Shown: one piece after another, positions 1 to 9,838 of the stretch
How positions within the stretch are numbered: position 1 is the first letter of the stretch
Layout: each line of letters starts with the position of its first letter
Assembly: GCA_017633985.1 (NCBI GenBank)
Contig: JAGBOF010000007.1
Coordinates: 124,001 to 188,000, forward strand
Direction: 5' to 3'
Length of the DNA stretch: 64,000 nt
DNA from: Bacteroidales bacterium
GTDB lineage: Bacteria; Bacteroidota; Bacteroidia; Bacteroidales; P3
Position numbers and translations under genes: made by a program
Notes under the pieces: model-generated
Database searches by the model: none
The model's input: only the letters and a program-made list of their open reading frames with translations
What the model was told of the DNA's origin: nothing

Positions 1-380
1 ATATAATCATCTGCATCCACTTTTCCTATAACCGAAGCGCCTTTTGAAACCACCGCATCATACAGTTCCGCCATTCCTCCGCAGAAAGTATCGCCATAAG
101 AAGCACTGTCTCCGCATCCGAAGATTGCAACGGTTTTTCCCGTCAAGTCGTTACTCTGCAAAATCTTCAATCCGCCGCCGTACCAATCGTCCTGCAAATC
201 TCCTGCACCCCATGTGGAAGTGCCTAAAATCAAATTGTCGTACAAAGAAAGCATCTCGGCTTTAAAATCATTGACATTAATAACATCTTGGGACGCAATG
301 CCCAATTTTTCCGCTATCTTGGAAGCCAATCCTTCGCATGTTCCTGTTGTAGAACCGTAAATAATGCAAGTTTTTTTCAT
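1..380 (-). CDS. fldA: Flavodoxin, C-terminus cut by the window edge
   Basis: Long-chain flavodoxin, a soluble FMN electron carrier. Translating the minus strand from the ATG at 378-380 gives MKKTCIIYGSTTGTCEGLA, the phosphate-binding loop (GSTTGT), followed about 45 residues later by LGTSTWGAGDLQDDW, the FMN-stacking Trp loop, and then IFGCGDSASYGDTFCGG. This order is diagnostic of FldA. The frame is still open at base 1, so about 40 C-terminal residues are missing. A Bacteroidetes-type promoter lies directly upstream (428-459). It appears to be a single gene, followed after a gap by the 21-bp repeat array and lolA upstream of it on the same strand. Confidence 0.93.
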   Translation of the reverse strand, partial: MKKTCIIYGSTTGTCEGLASKIAEKLGIASQDVINVNDFKAEMLSLYDNLILGTSTWGAGDLQDDWYGGGLKILQSNDLTGKTVAIFGCGDSASYGDTFCGGMAELYDAVVSKGASVIGKVDADDY

Positions 381-427
381 TGTTTTGAAATTTTTTATTG
401 TTATTAACCTTATTTTATTTCACAATG

Positions 428-459
428 CAAAATTAGACAGAAATAATTTTTGCCGCAAT
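428..459 (-). promoter_or_regulatory. Probable promoter of the flavodoxin gene
   Basis: On the minus strand a TAATTTTG box (428-435) sits 20 bases downstream of ATTG (456-459). This fits the Bacteroidetes TTTG-N19/20-TAnnTTTG consensus with one mismatch in the -33 box. It leaves a 5' leader of about 45 nt before the ATG at 380. Confidence 0.5.
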
Positions 460-534
460 ACCCAAAAGAAATGATTTCATATACCTAAAAATGAGTAAAT
501 AACGCACATCAAAGAAACGGTGCGTCAAACCGTA

Positions 535-618
535 AAATTTTCATCGCAGATCAGTAAATTTTTATCGCTGATTAATAAATTTTCATCGCAGATCAGTAAA
601 ATAATACGGCGTTTTATT
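535..618. repeat. 21-bp module array A (4 units)
   Basis: Four contiguous 21-bp units at 535-555, 556-576, 577-597 and 598-618. The first and third are identical (AAATTTTCATCGCAG then ATCAGT). The second is the related ATCGCTGATTAAT form. The fourth is the palindromic AATACGGCGTTTTATT form. The array lies between lolA (stop at 673, reading left) and the flavodoxin start, just past the lolA terminator. It belongs to the window-wide family described in the findings. Confidence 0.85.
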
Positions 619-638
619 TCCGCATAAAGACGTAATAA

Positions 639-668
639 AAAAATCATCCGCAATTACGGATGATTTTT
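639..668 (-). terminator. Rho-independent terminator of lolA
   Basis: A 12-bp perfect stem (AAAAATCATCCG at 639-650, CGGATGATTTTT at 657-668) around a 6-nt loop lies 5 bases after the lolA stop codon. The minus-strand product ends in a run of T's. Confidence 0.85.
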
Positions 669-672
669 ACCG

Positions 673-1371
673 TTATCTCAAATCCACAATCTTCACATTG
701 GGATATTTTGTCTTGTCAAAGGTGAAATCTTTTGCCGCCGCCGTAATGTTAGGCTTATAATTAGTGAACGTATATATATACTTACTGCCCGAATATGTGT
801 GCATTTCTATTTTTTGCAAACGGTTGTTGGAAGTAGACGAGTAGATACGGATTTTGGATATATTTCCCTGTTTCAAAGGTGTCAAATCAATTATATTACA
901 ATTGACATTATTAAATTTTTCCTGCCTTATAAGTTTCGGACGAAAGTTCTTAACGGATGTATTTATGATTTTGACGAAATTAAACATGGTATTGCCGTCT
1001 TCAACGTCCGTTATTTCGACCTCATTAGTCTTTTTAATGTAATTCCATATCGTTGTGCCGTTGCTGAATTGGGAAAACATATCGGTAACTATGGAATATT
1101 GTGCGTTATTGCTTACAAACGTTCCTTTGCCTTGCTGTTTGCCGTCCTCATCCTGAATATTGAATGTAAAAGAAAATGAAAACGGTGTATCTTTTTTCAT
1201 TTGTGCGGCAACGTTGTCTACAATCTTTTGAGCGGTTTTGTCAATCACCACTCCGTTTCGTATTTCCGTATCACTGCCTGCGGAATTTGCTTTGCTTTTT
1301 TGGCTTCCTGTTTGTGTGAAACCTACAAACGGGATAATCAATCCTAATAATATTACTGTTATTCTTTTCAT
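673..1371 (-). CDS. lolA: LolA-like outer-membrane lipoprotein carrier
   Basis: Periplasmic chaperone that by family knowledge carries lipoproteins from the LolCDE complex to the outer membrane. The start at 1371 gives MKRITVILLGLIIPFVGFTQ, a Sec signal peptide; a longer open frame to 1416 adds 15 residues that break the signal sequence, so I reject it. The mature part is beta-rich, with TPFSFSFTFNIQDEDGKQQGKGTF near the N-terminus and IRIYSSTSNNRLQKIEM near the C-terminus, as in Bacteroidetes LolA-like proteins. It lies 92 bases downstream of ftsK on the same strand, an arrangement I recall as common in Bacteroidales. The usual length is about 210-230 residues and this one has 232. Confidence 0.85.
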   Translation of the reverse strand: MKRITVILLGLIIPFVGFTQTGSQKSKANSAGSDTEIRNGVVIDKTAQKIVDNVAAQMKKDTPFSFSFTFNIQDEDGKQQGKGTFVSNNAQYSIVTDMFSQFSNGTTIWNYIKKTNEVEITDVEDGNTMFNFVKIINTSVKNFRPKLIRQEKFNNVNCNIIDLTPLKQGNISKIRIYSSTSNNRLQKIEMHTYSGSKYIYTFTNYKPNITAAAKDFTFDKTKYPNVKIVDLR

Positions 1372-1463
1372 AATGTTGTTATTTTCAAAACCTATGCCAA
1401 CAAGATCATAAGACACCCGAATTATAAGTTCTTAAGAATGTTCCGTTTCGGAATAATCTTGAT

Positions 1464-4121
1464 TTAGCCTTGCTTGTTAAGAACGGAAGAGATGATTTCG
1501 TTGAGTTCTTCTTCGGTAGTAACCAAAACATCCCTTGCTTTGCTGCCGCGGAACGGTCCTACAATGCCCGCACTCTCCAATTGGTCCATCACTCTTCCCG
1601 CACGGTTATAACCAAGAGCCAATTTACGCTGAAGCATTGAGGTACTGCCTTGTTGAGTCATAACTATAAGCCGTGCTGCTTCCTCAAACTTTGAATCTAA
1701 TTTGCCGTCATCAAAACTTTTCTTCTCTCCGCCCTCTTCATCTGCGTCTTCTTTAACTTCAGGCAATAAGAAACATTCGCTGAATCCTTGCTGTGCTGCG
1801 ATAAAGTCCGCAACCTGTTCTATTTCTTCGGTATCTATGAGTGCACATTGCAATCTCACAAGCGGACCTCCGTTACTTACAAGCATATCTCCGCGTCCTA
1901 TCAACTGCTCTGCGCCTTTGGTGTCAAGGATTGTGCGGGAGTCGGTCAAAGAACTTACTTTGAATGCCGCACGTGCAGGAAAGTTTGCTTTGATTGTACC
2001 TGTTATTATATTAACACTCGGTCTTTGCGTTGCAATTATAAGATGTATGCCCACAGCACGCGCCAATTGCGCAAGGCGGCATATAGGTTTTTCAATCTCT
2101 TTGCCTGCCGTCATAATCAAGTCCGCAAACTCGTCAATAACCAGCACAATGTACGGCATATATTCGTGTCCGCGTTCAGGATTAAGACGTCTTGCGATAA
2201 ACTTCTTGTTATATTCGGTAATCTTCTTACATCCTGCTTCTTTCAACAGCTCATAACGTGTATCCATTAACTGACACAATGAACGCAATGTATAAACCAC
2301 GTCCTTAACGTCGGTAATCACTGCTTCCTTTCCGTTAGGTACTTTTGCCAAATAATGCTTTTCAAGTTTGGAATACAGTGAAAGTTCAACCTTTTTCGGG
2401 TCTACGAAAATAAATTTCAGATCGCACGGATGCTTCTTATAAAGCAAAGAAGATATTATGGCGTTCAAGCCGACTGATTTACCTTGTCCCGTCGCTCCAG
2501 CCATAAGAAGATGGGGCATTTTCGCCAAATCGGCAACGTAAGGTGTGTTGTCAATGCGTTTTCCTATCGCAACGGGAAGTTCAAACTTGTTATCCGTAAA
2601 TTGGGATGACTCTAACATGGACTTCATTGACACAACCTGCGGTTTGGAGTTAGGAACCTCAATACCTATCGTGCCTTTGCCTGGTATAGGTGCAATGATA
2701 CGGATACCCAACGCCGAAAGGCTCAAGGCAATATCGTCCTCCAAAGATTTTATCTTGGAAATACGTATGCCCGGTGCAGGAACAATCTCATAAAGTGTTA
2801 CCGTAGGTCCTACGGTTGCCTCAATGGAAGAAATCTCTATCTTATAATTTTGCAAAGTTGCAACAATACGGTTCTTATTTGCCAAAAGCTCTTTATCGGT
2901 TATGACCGTATTGTTTTTATCATAGTCAATAAGGATGTCAGTTGTCGGAAACTGATAATGTGACAACGTTTCGTAAGGATTATACGGCTGATCAATATGA
3001 TAATGCGGCTGATTAATTTCTTCATTTGCGGTATCATCTTCCTGCACATCCTCCGTTTCCTGCTGTTTAACCGTAAACGGAATATCCGACATCTGATCTT
3101 GTTCCGTTTCGTAGTAGTCATTTTGCTGATCGGTAACATCATTATCACCTACAGGCATTGAGATGCTGTCAGTACTTGCAGTATCGGTTTGTTCTGCCGA
3201 TTGCTGCAAATCTGCAGGCAAATCATCGTGCGTATCTGCAGAATTATCATACTTATCTTCCGCTTCAGCACGTTTAAGCAACTCATCAACTTGTTTTCTC
3301 TCCTGTTTTGAAAGATTATCCGTCTGTTCTTCGGCATTTTCTTCCGAAGTATTGTGTTTTAATGACTGTTTGATCTTTGATTTTAATGTACTGTGCGGTT
3401 CTTTTGGCTGAATATCTTCTTTAAGTTCGGGTTCTTTTTCTTCCTGCGGTAATTTATCTGTTTTGCCGTGTGAAGCCAAAGTTTTAACTGTCTGTCTTAC
3501 CCATATATAACGCACATCGAAAAGCAGCATAGGGACAATAACCGTGAAAGCTAACAATATTATCGCCGTACCTATCTTTCCCAATAACCCGGAAAGTCCT
3601 TGGTTTATTCCCACACCCACTATTCCTGCAAAACTTTCCAGATTCTGTACATCCAACACAACGACTATAAAACCCATAATGCATGACAACCACAGCATTA
3701 TAACAAATGTTGATACCAACCATTTGGAAAATACGGGTATCTTAACTTTAAACAGTTTCAAAGCAAACAAACCCAATATCAAAACAAAGCCCAAAGCCCC
3801 TACTCCGAAGGTATGGGTTATTATGTAATAGGACAGGAAAGCTCCGAGGTTGCCTCCCCAATTTCCTATATCTTGTTGTCCTGATAACAGGTCGTAAGGT
3901 GATAAGTTTTTTACCGAATCATAATCGGCAATACATGTATAAAAATATGAAACAAATGCTATAAGACAAAAAACGGCAAACATAAAGAGGAAAACGCCTG
4001 CAACCAATGGAAACTGCGGACTTTTAAATCCGTTTTTTACCATAGTGAAAACGTTTTCTTCTTGTTTGAGCGTATCTTTCTTAAGATTGCTTTTCTTATT
4101 TCTCGTCTTTTTAACTGCCAT
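1464..4121 (-). CDS. ftsK: DNA translocase FtsK
   Basis: Septum-anchored ATPase that pumps chromosome ends during division and activates XerCD. The protein (885 aa) has four predicted membrane segments within the first ~200 residues. An acidic, Gln-rich linker follows (about 220-400). The motor domain has a Walker A motif, GATGQGKS, at about residue 541 and a Walker B region at LVIDEFADL. The C-terminal winged-helix gamma domain (FEEAARLIVMTQQGSTSMLQRKL...GRVMDQLESAGIVG) reads polar DNA signals. The N-terminus is Lys-rich, as is normal for the group. The gene overlaps nothing; a secreted DUF4412-like gene ends 15 bases upstream, so the three minus-strand genes may be cotranscribed with lolA. 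Confidence 0.97.
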   Translation of the reverse strand: MAVKKTRNKKSNLKKDTLKQEENVFTMVKNGFKSPQFPLVAGVFLFMFAVFCLIAFVSYFYTCIADYDSVKNLSPYDLLSGQQDIGNWGGNLGAFLSYYIITHTFGVGALGFVLILGLFALKLFKVKIPVFSKWLVSTFVIMLWLSCIMGFIVVVLDVQNLESFAGIVGVGINQGLSGLLGKIGTAIILLAFTVIVPMLLFDVRYIWVRQTVKTLASHGKTDKLPQEEKEPELKEDIQPKEPHSTLKSKIKQSLKHNTSEENAEEQTDNLSKQERKQVDELLKRAEAEDKYDNSADTHDDLPADLQQSAEQTDTASTDSISMPVGDNDVTDQQNDYYETEQDQMSDIPFTVKQQETEDVQEDDTANEEINQPHYHIDQPYNPYETLSHYQFPTTDILIDYDKNNTVITDKELLANKNRIVATLQNYKIEISSIEATVGPTVTLYEIVPAPGIRISKIKSLEDDIALSLSALGIRIIAPIPGKGTIGIEVPNSKPQVVSMKSMLESSQFTDNKFELPVAIGKRIDNTPYVADLAKMPHLLMAGATGQGKSVGLNAIISSLLYKKHPCDLKFIFVDPKKVELSLYSKLEKHYLAKVPNGKEAVITDVKDVVYTLRSLCQLMDTRYELLKEAGCKKITEYNKKFIARRLNPERGHEYMPYIVLVIDEFADLIMTAGKEIEKPICRLAQLARAVGIHLIIATQRPSVNIITGTIKANFPARAAFKVSSLTDSRTILDTKGAEQLIGRGDMLVSNGGPLVRLQCALIDTEEIEQVADFIAAQQGFSECFLLPEVKEDADEEGGEKKSFDDGKLDSKFEEAARLIVMTQQGSTSMLQRKLALGYNRAGRVMDQLESAGIVGPFRGSKARDVLVTTEEELNEIISSVLNKQG

Positions 4122-4136
4122 TTACCAAATCAATGA

Positions 4137-4877
4137 CTACATATCGTCATCATCATCTCCCTGTCCGCCTTGTTGTGCTGCTCCTTGAAGTTTCTGCATC
4201 CATTCCTGGAAATCTTCTTTGGCTATTTCTTCATATCCTGACTCCAACATCAAATCTGCCTGGGATACTTTGCCTTTTAAACACTCCTGTACAGAAAAAA
4301 CAACAGACAATTCAGGACTCAAATCAATCGGAAACTCCATAGGGAAAGCATCAAGTCCAGGATAGTAAGTCATACTTGTTTTAGGACCTAATTCTTTTGT
4401 AACCCATATAAGTTCGCTTTCCTCTTTACCGTCTTCTGACGATTTGGCGCTGACTTTAACCTCGCTGCACTGTATGCCTGCTATCTCTTTGGTATTTCCC
4501 GTATACTCATACTTGATTTTTTCAGTAACCTTGCTTAAATCTACCTTCTCTCTGAAATACCATTTTCCCGACATACCTTCGTAAACACCCTCATCAGGAA
4601 GCATAGAAAAGTCTATCATTACGGTAACCGTCGAATTGTCGGAATTGGAAATAGATTTCATCAAACCGCCCAATGAAATGTATGTCGTAAAGTCGGTACT
4701 TTCCAAATTCTTAAATATTTTGGCTTCCCATTCTTCAGGCACTCCTTGCGGTACATTGCCTTTCCATGTTAATTTATACTTAACTTTACCTGCCCAAGAA
4801 CCTTGTTGAGCCATTGCATTGACACCGAAAACAAGTGCAAATGCACATAATGCAATTGTTGCAAAAGTTTTTTTCAT
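4137..4877 (-). CDS. Secreted DUF4412-like protein
   Basis: 246-residue exported protein. MKKTFATIALCAFALVFG followed by VNAMAQQG is a Sec signal peptide with cleavage after the AMA motif. The body contains KIKYEYTGNTKEIAGIQCSEVKV and ESELIWVTKELGPK. This pattern (an adhering 'IAG-x-Cys' turn followed by a 'WVTKEL' strand) is seen in DUF4412 beta-rich proteins of Bacteroidetes. The C-terminus is acidic (GDDDDDM). The function is unknown. A TATCTTTG box at 4920-4927 suggests its own promoter, although I see no good -33 box. It may be cotranscribed into ftsK. Confidence 0.72.
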   Translation of the reverse strand: MKKTFATIALCAFALVFGVNAMAQQGSWAGKVKYKLTWKGNVPQGVPEEWEAKIFKNLESTDFTTYISLGGLMKSISNSDNSTVTVMIDFSMLPDEGVYEGMSGKWYFREKVDLSKVTEKIKYEYTGNTKEIAGIQCSEVKVSAKSSEDGKEESELIWVTKELGPKTSMTYYPGLDAFPMEFPIDLSPELSVVFSVQECLKGKVSQADLMLESGYEEIAKEDFQEWMQKLQGAAQQGGQGDDDDDM

Positions 4878-5002
4878 TTTAATATCTGTTTTTATTTTTA
4901 TAATTCATGAATCAGTCGGCAAAGATACGATAAAATTCCAAATAAAAAGAGTTTTTTAGTAAGAATTTAACATTTCAACGACTTCCTTTCAGCCTCTTAA
5001 CA

Positions 5003-7915
5003 TCAAATAAGGGCATCGTAAAGAATTTCTATCGGATGTAACGGTTTTGCATGGGTAAAATGCCGTATCTGCTCCCTGCACGAAGTTCCCGAAGCGGCAA
5101 TTAAAGTATCTTTGTCTGCCTTATCAATCCATTGCGATATAACCTGATGCACCGCTTTCTCACTTTCCTTATAATGCTTCTTCTCATAGCCGAAACTTCC
5201 CGCCATTCCGCAACAACCGCTCGGTATTGCCTGCGCATGATAGTTCTTCGGAAGTGACAGAACAGCCTGAATATATTTCTCTCCTACGATAGCCTTTTGT
5301 TGACAATGCGTATGATAGATTATATTCTCCTCTTTATCGGTAAATTGCTCCTTACGGATGTTGCCTTTTTGCATCTCACGGTAAAGAAACTCGTCAAAAC
5401 AAAGACAGTTCTTCACTATATGTTCCGTATCTTGCTTTACAAGCAAAGTATACTCGTCCCTGAAAGAAAGAATTGCCGAAGGCTCGATACCCACAAGCGG
5501 AATCTCGTCAGAGATTATGTCTTTAACAGCATTAATATTCTTTTGTGCCAATTTTTTGCCCCGCTTAACCAATCCTTTGGAGAAAAGAATACGCCCACTG
5601 TTAGTAACGGGAGCAAGTCTTACCTCATAACCCAACCTTGTAAGCAATTCCAAAAACTTTTCTGCGATATGGGAATCCTGATATTGCGAAAATTCATCGC
5701 AAAGCAAGTATACAGGTTTTAGTTTTGCTATATTGCCGTTAAAAGAACTCTCTTTGCGGATAAAATGAGAGTATTTCTGCGAAAAAGTCTGCTTTTGAAG
5801 CAAAGGAAGCGTACGCTGGGGAGCAAATTTCATCATCTTTTTTATCCAAGACGAAGTCACCTTGTTTTTAATTACGGAATTATAAACCGAAGGCATCATA
5901 CTGCCTGCTTTTTGTATCAAAGGAAGATACGACATAAGCACTATATTCAAAGGTGTTCCCTTTTTATCATAATAATGTTGTAAAAACTCCGATTTAAGTT
6001 TCGTCATATCCACATTGGAAGGGCATTCGCGTTTGCAACCCTTGCACATAAGACAGTCATCCAACAATTCCTTTATTTCTTCACTCGCAAAAGCTTTTTC
6101 GGGCGACTGACTGCTGAATATTTCGCGTAAAATATTGGCACGGGCACGCGTAGAAAATTTTTCTTCATTGTTATTGATTCTGTAAGAAGGGCACATACTG
6201 CCGCCGAATATCATATCCTTACGGCAAACACCCGCACCGTTACACTGTTCCGCCGCCTGAAGAAACGAAAATTCCTTTTCAAAAGAATAATATGTCTTTA
6301 TATTGTAAGCATCCGCCGTTTTGTCTTTGTAATCATACCGAAGATATTTATCCATAGGCGGAGTATCCGTTATTTTACCCTTGTTAAAGATCTTATTAGG
6401 GTCAAAAACATCCTTAACCGCCTTCATAAGGGAATAAATCCTCTGATTATACATCAGCGGTATGAATTCCCCTCGCAATCTTCCGTCACCGTGTTCACCG
6501 CTTAACGATCCGTGATATTTTTTTACCAATTCCGCCACATCCTGCGCCACCTTACGGAAAAGAACCACATCCTTACCGTCCTTAAGATTCAAAACAGGCC
6601 GCAGATGCAACTCTCCGCTTGCAATATGTGCGTGATAAACACATTTTAATCCGTATTTATCCAAAACATGTGCGAACTCATCCATATAAGCAGGTAAATC
6701 TTCGGGTGCAACCGCCGTATCCTCTATCACGCTTACCGGTTTATTGTCCCCCGGCACGTTGGTAAGAAGACCCAATCCCGCTTTACGCAATTCCCACACC
6801 CTTTTGATGTCATCACCCCGCACTATAACGTATTCATAACCTAAATTCTCCGCCTTCAATGCCGCAACAGTGTCTTCAATCGCCTTTTCCAATTCCTCGG
6901 GTGTTGATTTGCACAATTCATCCACTATAATCGCTTTCGGATTACCCTTTACAAAGAAAAGATTTTCGCTTTGTTCTTTATTCCTTTGCGCAGCCGCTAT
7001 AATGTTATCGTCCATTAATTCCACGGCAATAGGAGAAAATTTCAGACACTGCAGATTTGCATAAAAACTCTCGCGTAAGGAATTAAAATGTACGCATATT
7101 GCCGCCCTGTAAGGCGAAGGCAAATCCATAATGCGCAGTTTTATTTTCGTAATATAGCAAAGCGTACCCTCACTGCCTGCAATCAGTTTGCACAAATCAA
7201 GGTTTTCAAAATCCAATACCTCATCCAATGCATATCCGTTATTTCTGCGCACAACCCTTTTGTCAGGAAAATTCTTTATTATATCTTCTTTGTTTTCCTG
7301 TGAGCCCAATACATTATATATATAGCGGTAAATCTCCCCTTCTTTGTCATTTTGCTGTAATTTCTCATCTAATTGTTGCCGTGTAAGGCGGCGGAACGCC
7401 ACCAAAGAGCCGTCGGACAAAAGGCATTCCAACTCCAAAATATTCTCCCTCGTCGTTCCCCATGCCACGGAATGCAATCCGCAGGAATTATTACCCACCA
7501 TACCGCCTAAAGTGCACCTGTTACTTGTGGAAGTCTCGGGCGCAAAAAATTTTTTATACTTTTTAAGGTGGGCGTTTAGCACATCACGCACCACACCCGG
7601 CTCCGCAATGACGTAATTCTCCTTCGTATTGACTTTAAGTATGTGATTGAAATGTTTGCTTACATCAACGATTATTCCTTTGCCCACAACCTGACCTGCA
7701 AGTGATGTTCCCGCTCCGCGGAAGATAAGGTTTATTTTCTCTTTGTTGCAGAAAATTATGATCTTGCGTATATCCTCAACACTCTTTGGGTAAATCACGG
7801 CAATAGGACGCTCTCTGTATGCAGAGGCATCGGTGCTGTAAAGAATCAAAGTGGTGTTATCCGTCAGTATTGGACTGTTTATTTCTTTTTGTAAACGGTT
7901 TAATTGTTCTGTCAT
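5003..7915 (-). CDS. FAD-linked oxidase fused to Fe-S (GlpC/CCG-type) domains
   Basis: Large flavoprotein of the GlcD/YdiJ type, about 970 aa. An N-terminal FAD-binding PCMH domain (TDASAYRERPIAVIYPKSVEDI; GAGTSLAGQVVG) is followed by an FAD-oxidase C-terminal domain (HAHIASGELHLRP; SGEHGDGRLRGEF). A ferredoxin-like segment (CNGAGVCRK; CLMCKGCKRECPSNVDM) and a cysteine-rich half (HTHCQQKA, SGCCGMAGSFGYE) follow. Family members oxidise 2-hydroxyacids such as D-lactate or D-2-hydroxyglutarate; the substrate here is not defined. The open frame extends to a TTG at 7963, but that codon lies inside the TATCTTTG promoter box, so I prefer the ATG at 7915 (an alternative is 7927). Confidence 0.9.
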   Translation of the reverse strand: MTEQLNRLQKEINSPILTDNTTLILYSTDASAYRERPIAVIYPKSVEDIRKIIIFCNKEKINLIFRGAGTSLAGQVVGKGIIVDVSKHFNHILKVNTKENYVIAEPGVVRDVLNAHLKKYKKFFAPETSTSNRCTLGGMVGNNSCGLHSVAWGTTRENILELECLLSDGSLVAFRRLTRQQLDEKLQQNDKEGEIYRYIYNVLGSQENKEDIIKNFPDKRVVRRNNGYALDEVLDFENLDLCKLIAGSEGTLCYITKIKLRIMDLPSPYRAAICVHFNSLRESFYANLQCLKFSPIAVELMDDNIIAAAQRNKEQSENLFFVKGNPKAIIVDELCKSTPEELEKAIEDTVAALKAENLGYEYVIVRGDDIKRVWELRKAGLGLLTNVPGDNKPVSVIEDTAVAPEDLPAYMDEFAHVLDKYGLKCVYHAHIASGELHLRPVLNLKDGKDVVLFRKVAQDVAELVKKYHGSLSGEHGDGRLRGEFIPLMYNQRIYSLMKAVKDVFDPNKIFNKGKITDTPPMDKYLRYDYKDKTADAYNIKTYYSFEKEFSFLQAAEQCNGAGVCRKDMIFGGSMCPSYRINNNEEKFSTRARANILREIFSSQSPEKAFASEEIKELLDDCLMCKGCKRECPSNVDMTKLKSEFLQHYYDKKGTPLNIVLMSYLPLIQKAGSMMPSVYNSVIKNKVTSSWIKKMMKFAPQRTLPLLQKQTFSQKYSHFIRKESSFNGNIAKLKPVYLLCDEFSQYQDSHIAEKFLELLTRLGYEVRLAPVTNSGRILFSKGLVKRGKKLAQKNINAVKDIISDEIPLVGIEPSAILSFRDEYTLLVKQDTEHIVKNCLCFDEFLYREMQKGNIRKEQFTDKEENIIYHTHCQQKAIVGEKYIQAVLSLPKNYHAQAIPSGCCGMAGSFGYEKKHYKESEKAVHQVISQWIDKADKDTLIAASGTSCREQIRHFTHAKPLHPIEILYDALI

Positions 7916-8031
7916 ATAATGATGCATCGGGTTTTGTGTAAAATAATTGCTCTTAAAGTGCAAAGATAATACTTTTTATTCATTTCTTTGATGCCCTTTT
8001 GCCGAATAACAACGCCTTGCAGCATTCCGCT

Positions 8032-8140
8032 GCCGCCCCGTGGCGTTTTATTTTCAAAAAAACCCTTTTTTTGACCAAAAAAAACTGTTTTTTTGAGGTA
8101 AAAAAACAGTTTTTTTCAGATTAATACCGCAAGAGGCGGC
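8032..8140. repeat. A7-NNN-T7 triple-hairpin element, copy 1
   Basis: A 109-bp intergenic element bounded by GCCGCC and GGCGGC. Its core carries three consecutive A7/8-NNN-T7 mini-palindromes (centres CCC, CTG, CAG) spaced about 21 bp apart and ends CAGATTAAT. It lies between the S41 protease (stop at 8154, minus) and the oxidase start at 7915, so it could act as a terminator for the protease. Other copies are at 25211, 36717, 40218 and 42575. Confidence 0.8.
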
Positions 8141-8153
8141 ACTAAAGCGCCTG

Positions 8154-9728
8154 TCAGAAGTTGTGAATTGCCATTTGCAACTCGCTGTCCAACGTTATAT
8201 ATAATTTATAAAAGTATTCGTCGTCGTAAAGACTCTGTGCAATGTAGCCTTTCATCAATTGTTTGATTTCTTCCGCCTCTTTGGTTGAAAGTTTCTTTAC
8301 ATCAACGCCGTTTTTGGCTGCAAATGCCAAAAGATTATTGTATTCAGCATTGCCGACCGTGTATCTGTTCAAAAAATCAGTGCCGTCAGTGTATTGTTTG
8401 AAGAAACTGCGGTTGTTATCTACATAATCAAAACAATATTTGTATATCAGACCGTTTTTAAACAACGAATTGAAGTATGCAGACCGCTTCAAAACCGAAT
8501 AAGGTATGGTAATATCGGGCTCAATTCCCCCTCCGCCGTACACGGTACGCCCTTGTTTGGTTTTATACTTCAGTTTTTCATCGTGACTGACCGTATCGGC
8601 ATCATTTTCCGCATTGGCAAACCGCGAAATAAAGTCTTCAAAGTATTTATCAGGATCTCCTTTGATGTAAGGACGTTGAATACATCTTCCGCTCGGCGTA
8701 TAATAACGGGCAACAGTCAACCGCACGGCAGAATTATCGGGAAGACTTTTTTGTTCCTGCACAAGACCTTTGCCGAATGTACGTCTGCCGATAACTTTTC
8801 CCCTGTCATTGTCCTGAATACACCCGCTGACGATCTCACTTGCCGATGCCGACATCTCGTTTATCATAACGATTAATTTTCCCTTCTCAAACAATCCGCC
8901 TGCAGTAGCATAAGCATCGTTACGTCCTCTTAACCTTCCGTCAGTATATACAATCAAATCGCCGTTTGGGATAAACTCGTCGGCAATAGCTATAGCCTGA
9001 TCAAGATATCCGCCTGAATTGTCACGCAAATCGAATATCAATTGGGTCATTCCCTGTTTTGTCAAACTGCGCAGGGCTTCCGCCACCTCATCGTGCGATG
9101 TTGCCGTAAATTCTTCTAACTTTATGTAGCCAGTATTCTGGTTTAACATTCCCGCATATCTTACCGCTTTGGTTTTTATGACATCCCTTGTAACGGTATA
9201 ATCAATCAAATGATCGATTCCCTTTCTTTTTATACCCAGATTAACTTTCGTTCCACGTTTTCCTTTCAACAGATGCAAAACCGTGTCGTTTGTTATATTC
9301 TTCAACCCTCTGCCGTTTACTTTAACGATTCTGTCACCTGCCAAAATACCTGCTTTTTCGCTCGGTCCGCCGCTTATAGTCCTTACTACGGCTATCGTAT
9401 CGTCCACGATACGGAATTGAACGCCTATTCCGTCAAAATTGCCCTTCAAAGATTCGTTTTCTTTCTTTACTTCCTCCGCCGTCATATACACACTGTGGGG
9501 GTCAAGCTCGGTAAGCAATGCCCGTATTGCATCATCAGTAAGGGAATCTTTGTCTGTCTTGTCTACATATTGTTTATCTATCAAATCCAATATGTAACCT
9601 ATCTTCGTGCTTTTGGAATAAGATGCCGGAGTATTGCTATTCTGTCTTCCCAATACGAAAAAACCTATAGCCATGCCAATAATCACTGACACGGCTACAA
9701 TTAAAGGTATATAAGAATTTTTTTTCAT
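8154..9728 (-). CDS. S41 C-terminal processing peptidase with PDZ domain
   Basis: Exported serine protease of the CtpA/Prc family (524 aa). An N-terminal membrane anchor (YIPLIVAVSVIIGMAIGFFVLG) is followed by a helical region, a PDZ domain (IDDTIAVVRTISGGPSEKAGILAGDRIVKVNG, about residues 95-170) and the protease core. The catalytic Ser lies in MSASASEIVSG and the Lys in RRTFGKGLVQEQ, giving the Ser-Lys dyad. A C-terminal extension of about 120 residues is typical of Bacteroidetes members. These proteases trim or degrade periplasmic proteins. The gene lies 110 bases downstream of lysS, with no clear terminator between. Confidence 0.93.
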   Translation of the reverse strand: MKKNSYIPLIVAVSVIIGMAIGFFVLGRQNSNTPASYSKSTKIGYILDLIDKQYVDKTDKDSLTDDAIRALLTELDPHSVYMTAEEVKKENESLKGNFDGIGVQFRIVDDTIAVVRTISGGPSEKAGILAGDRIVKVNGRGLKNITNDTVLHLLKGKRGTKVNLGIKRKGIDHLIDYTVTRDVIKTKAVRYAGMLNQNTGYIKLEEFTATSHDEVAEALRSLTKQGMTQLIFDLRDNSGGYLDQAIAIADEFIPNGDLIVYTDGRLRGRNDAYATAGGLFEKGKLIVMINEMSASASEIVSGCIQDNDRGKVIGRRTFGKGLVQEQKSLPDNSAVRLTVARYYTPSGRCIQRPYIKGDPDKYFEDFISRFANAENDADTVSHDEKLKYKTKQGRTVYGGGGIEPDITIPYSVLKRSAYFNSLFKNGLIYKYCFDYVDNNRSFFKQYTDGTDFLNRYTVGNAEYNNLLAFAAKNGVDVKKLSTKEAEEIKQLMKGYIAQSLYDDEYFYKLYITLDSELQMAIHNF

Positions 9729-9838
9729 AAAGAAGTTTCTTTATATTGGATGTTTGGTTTTTGGCATTTGGTATCTTTAAGTAAGAATACGTTTGTTTCA
9801 ACTATTTTCTCCACCAATGTCAAATATCCAATATCTTT

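Noticed and set aside
44..265. 73-aa plus-strand open frame at the left edge
   Set aside because: It lies within the minus-strand flavodoxin and has no support.
7916..7963. Oxidase start at the TTG near 7963
   Set aside because: That codon overlaps the TATCTTTG promoter box; the ATG at 7915 or 7927 is more likely.
8032..8140. Insertion sequence at the triple-hairpin element
   Set aside because: No transposase is nearby, and the element is too short and internally periodic; I list it as a repeat only.
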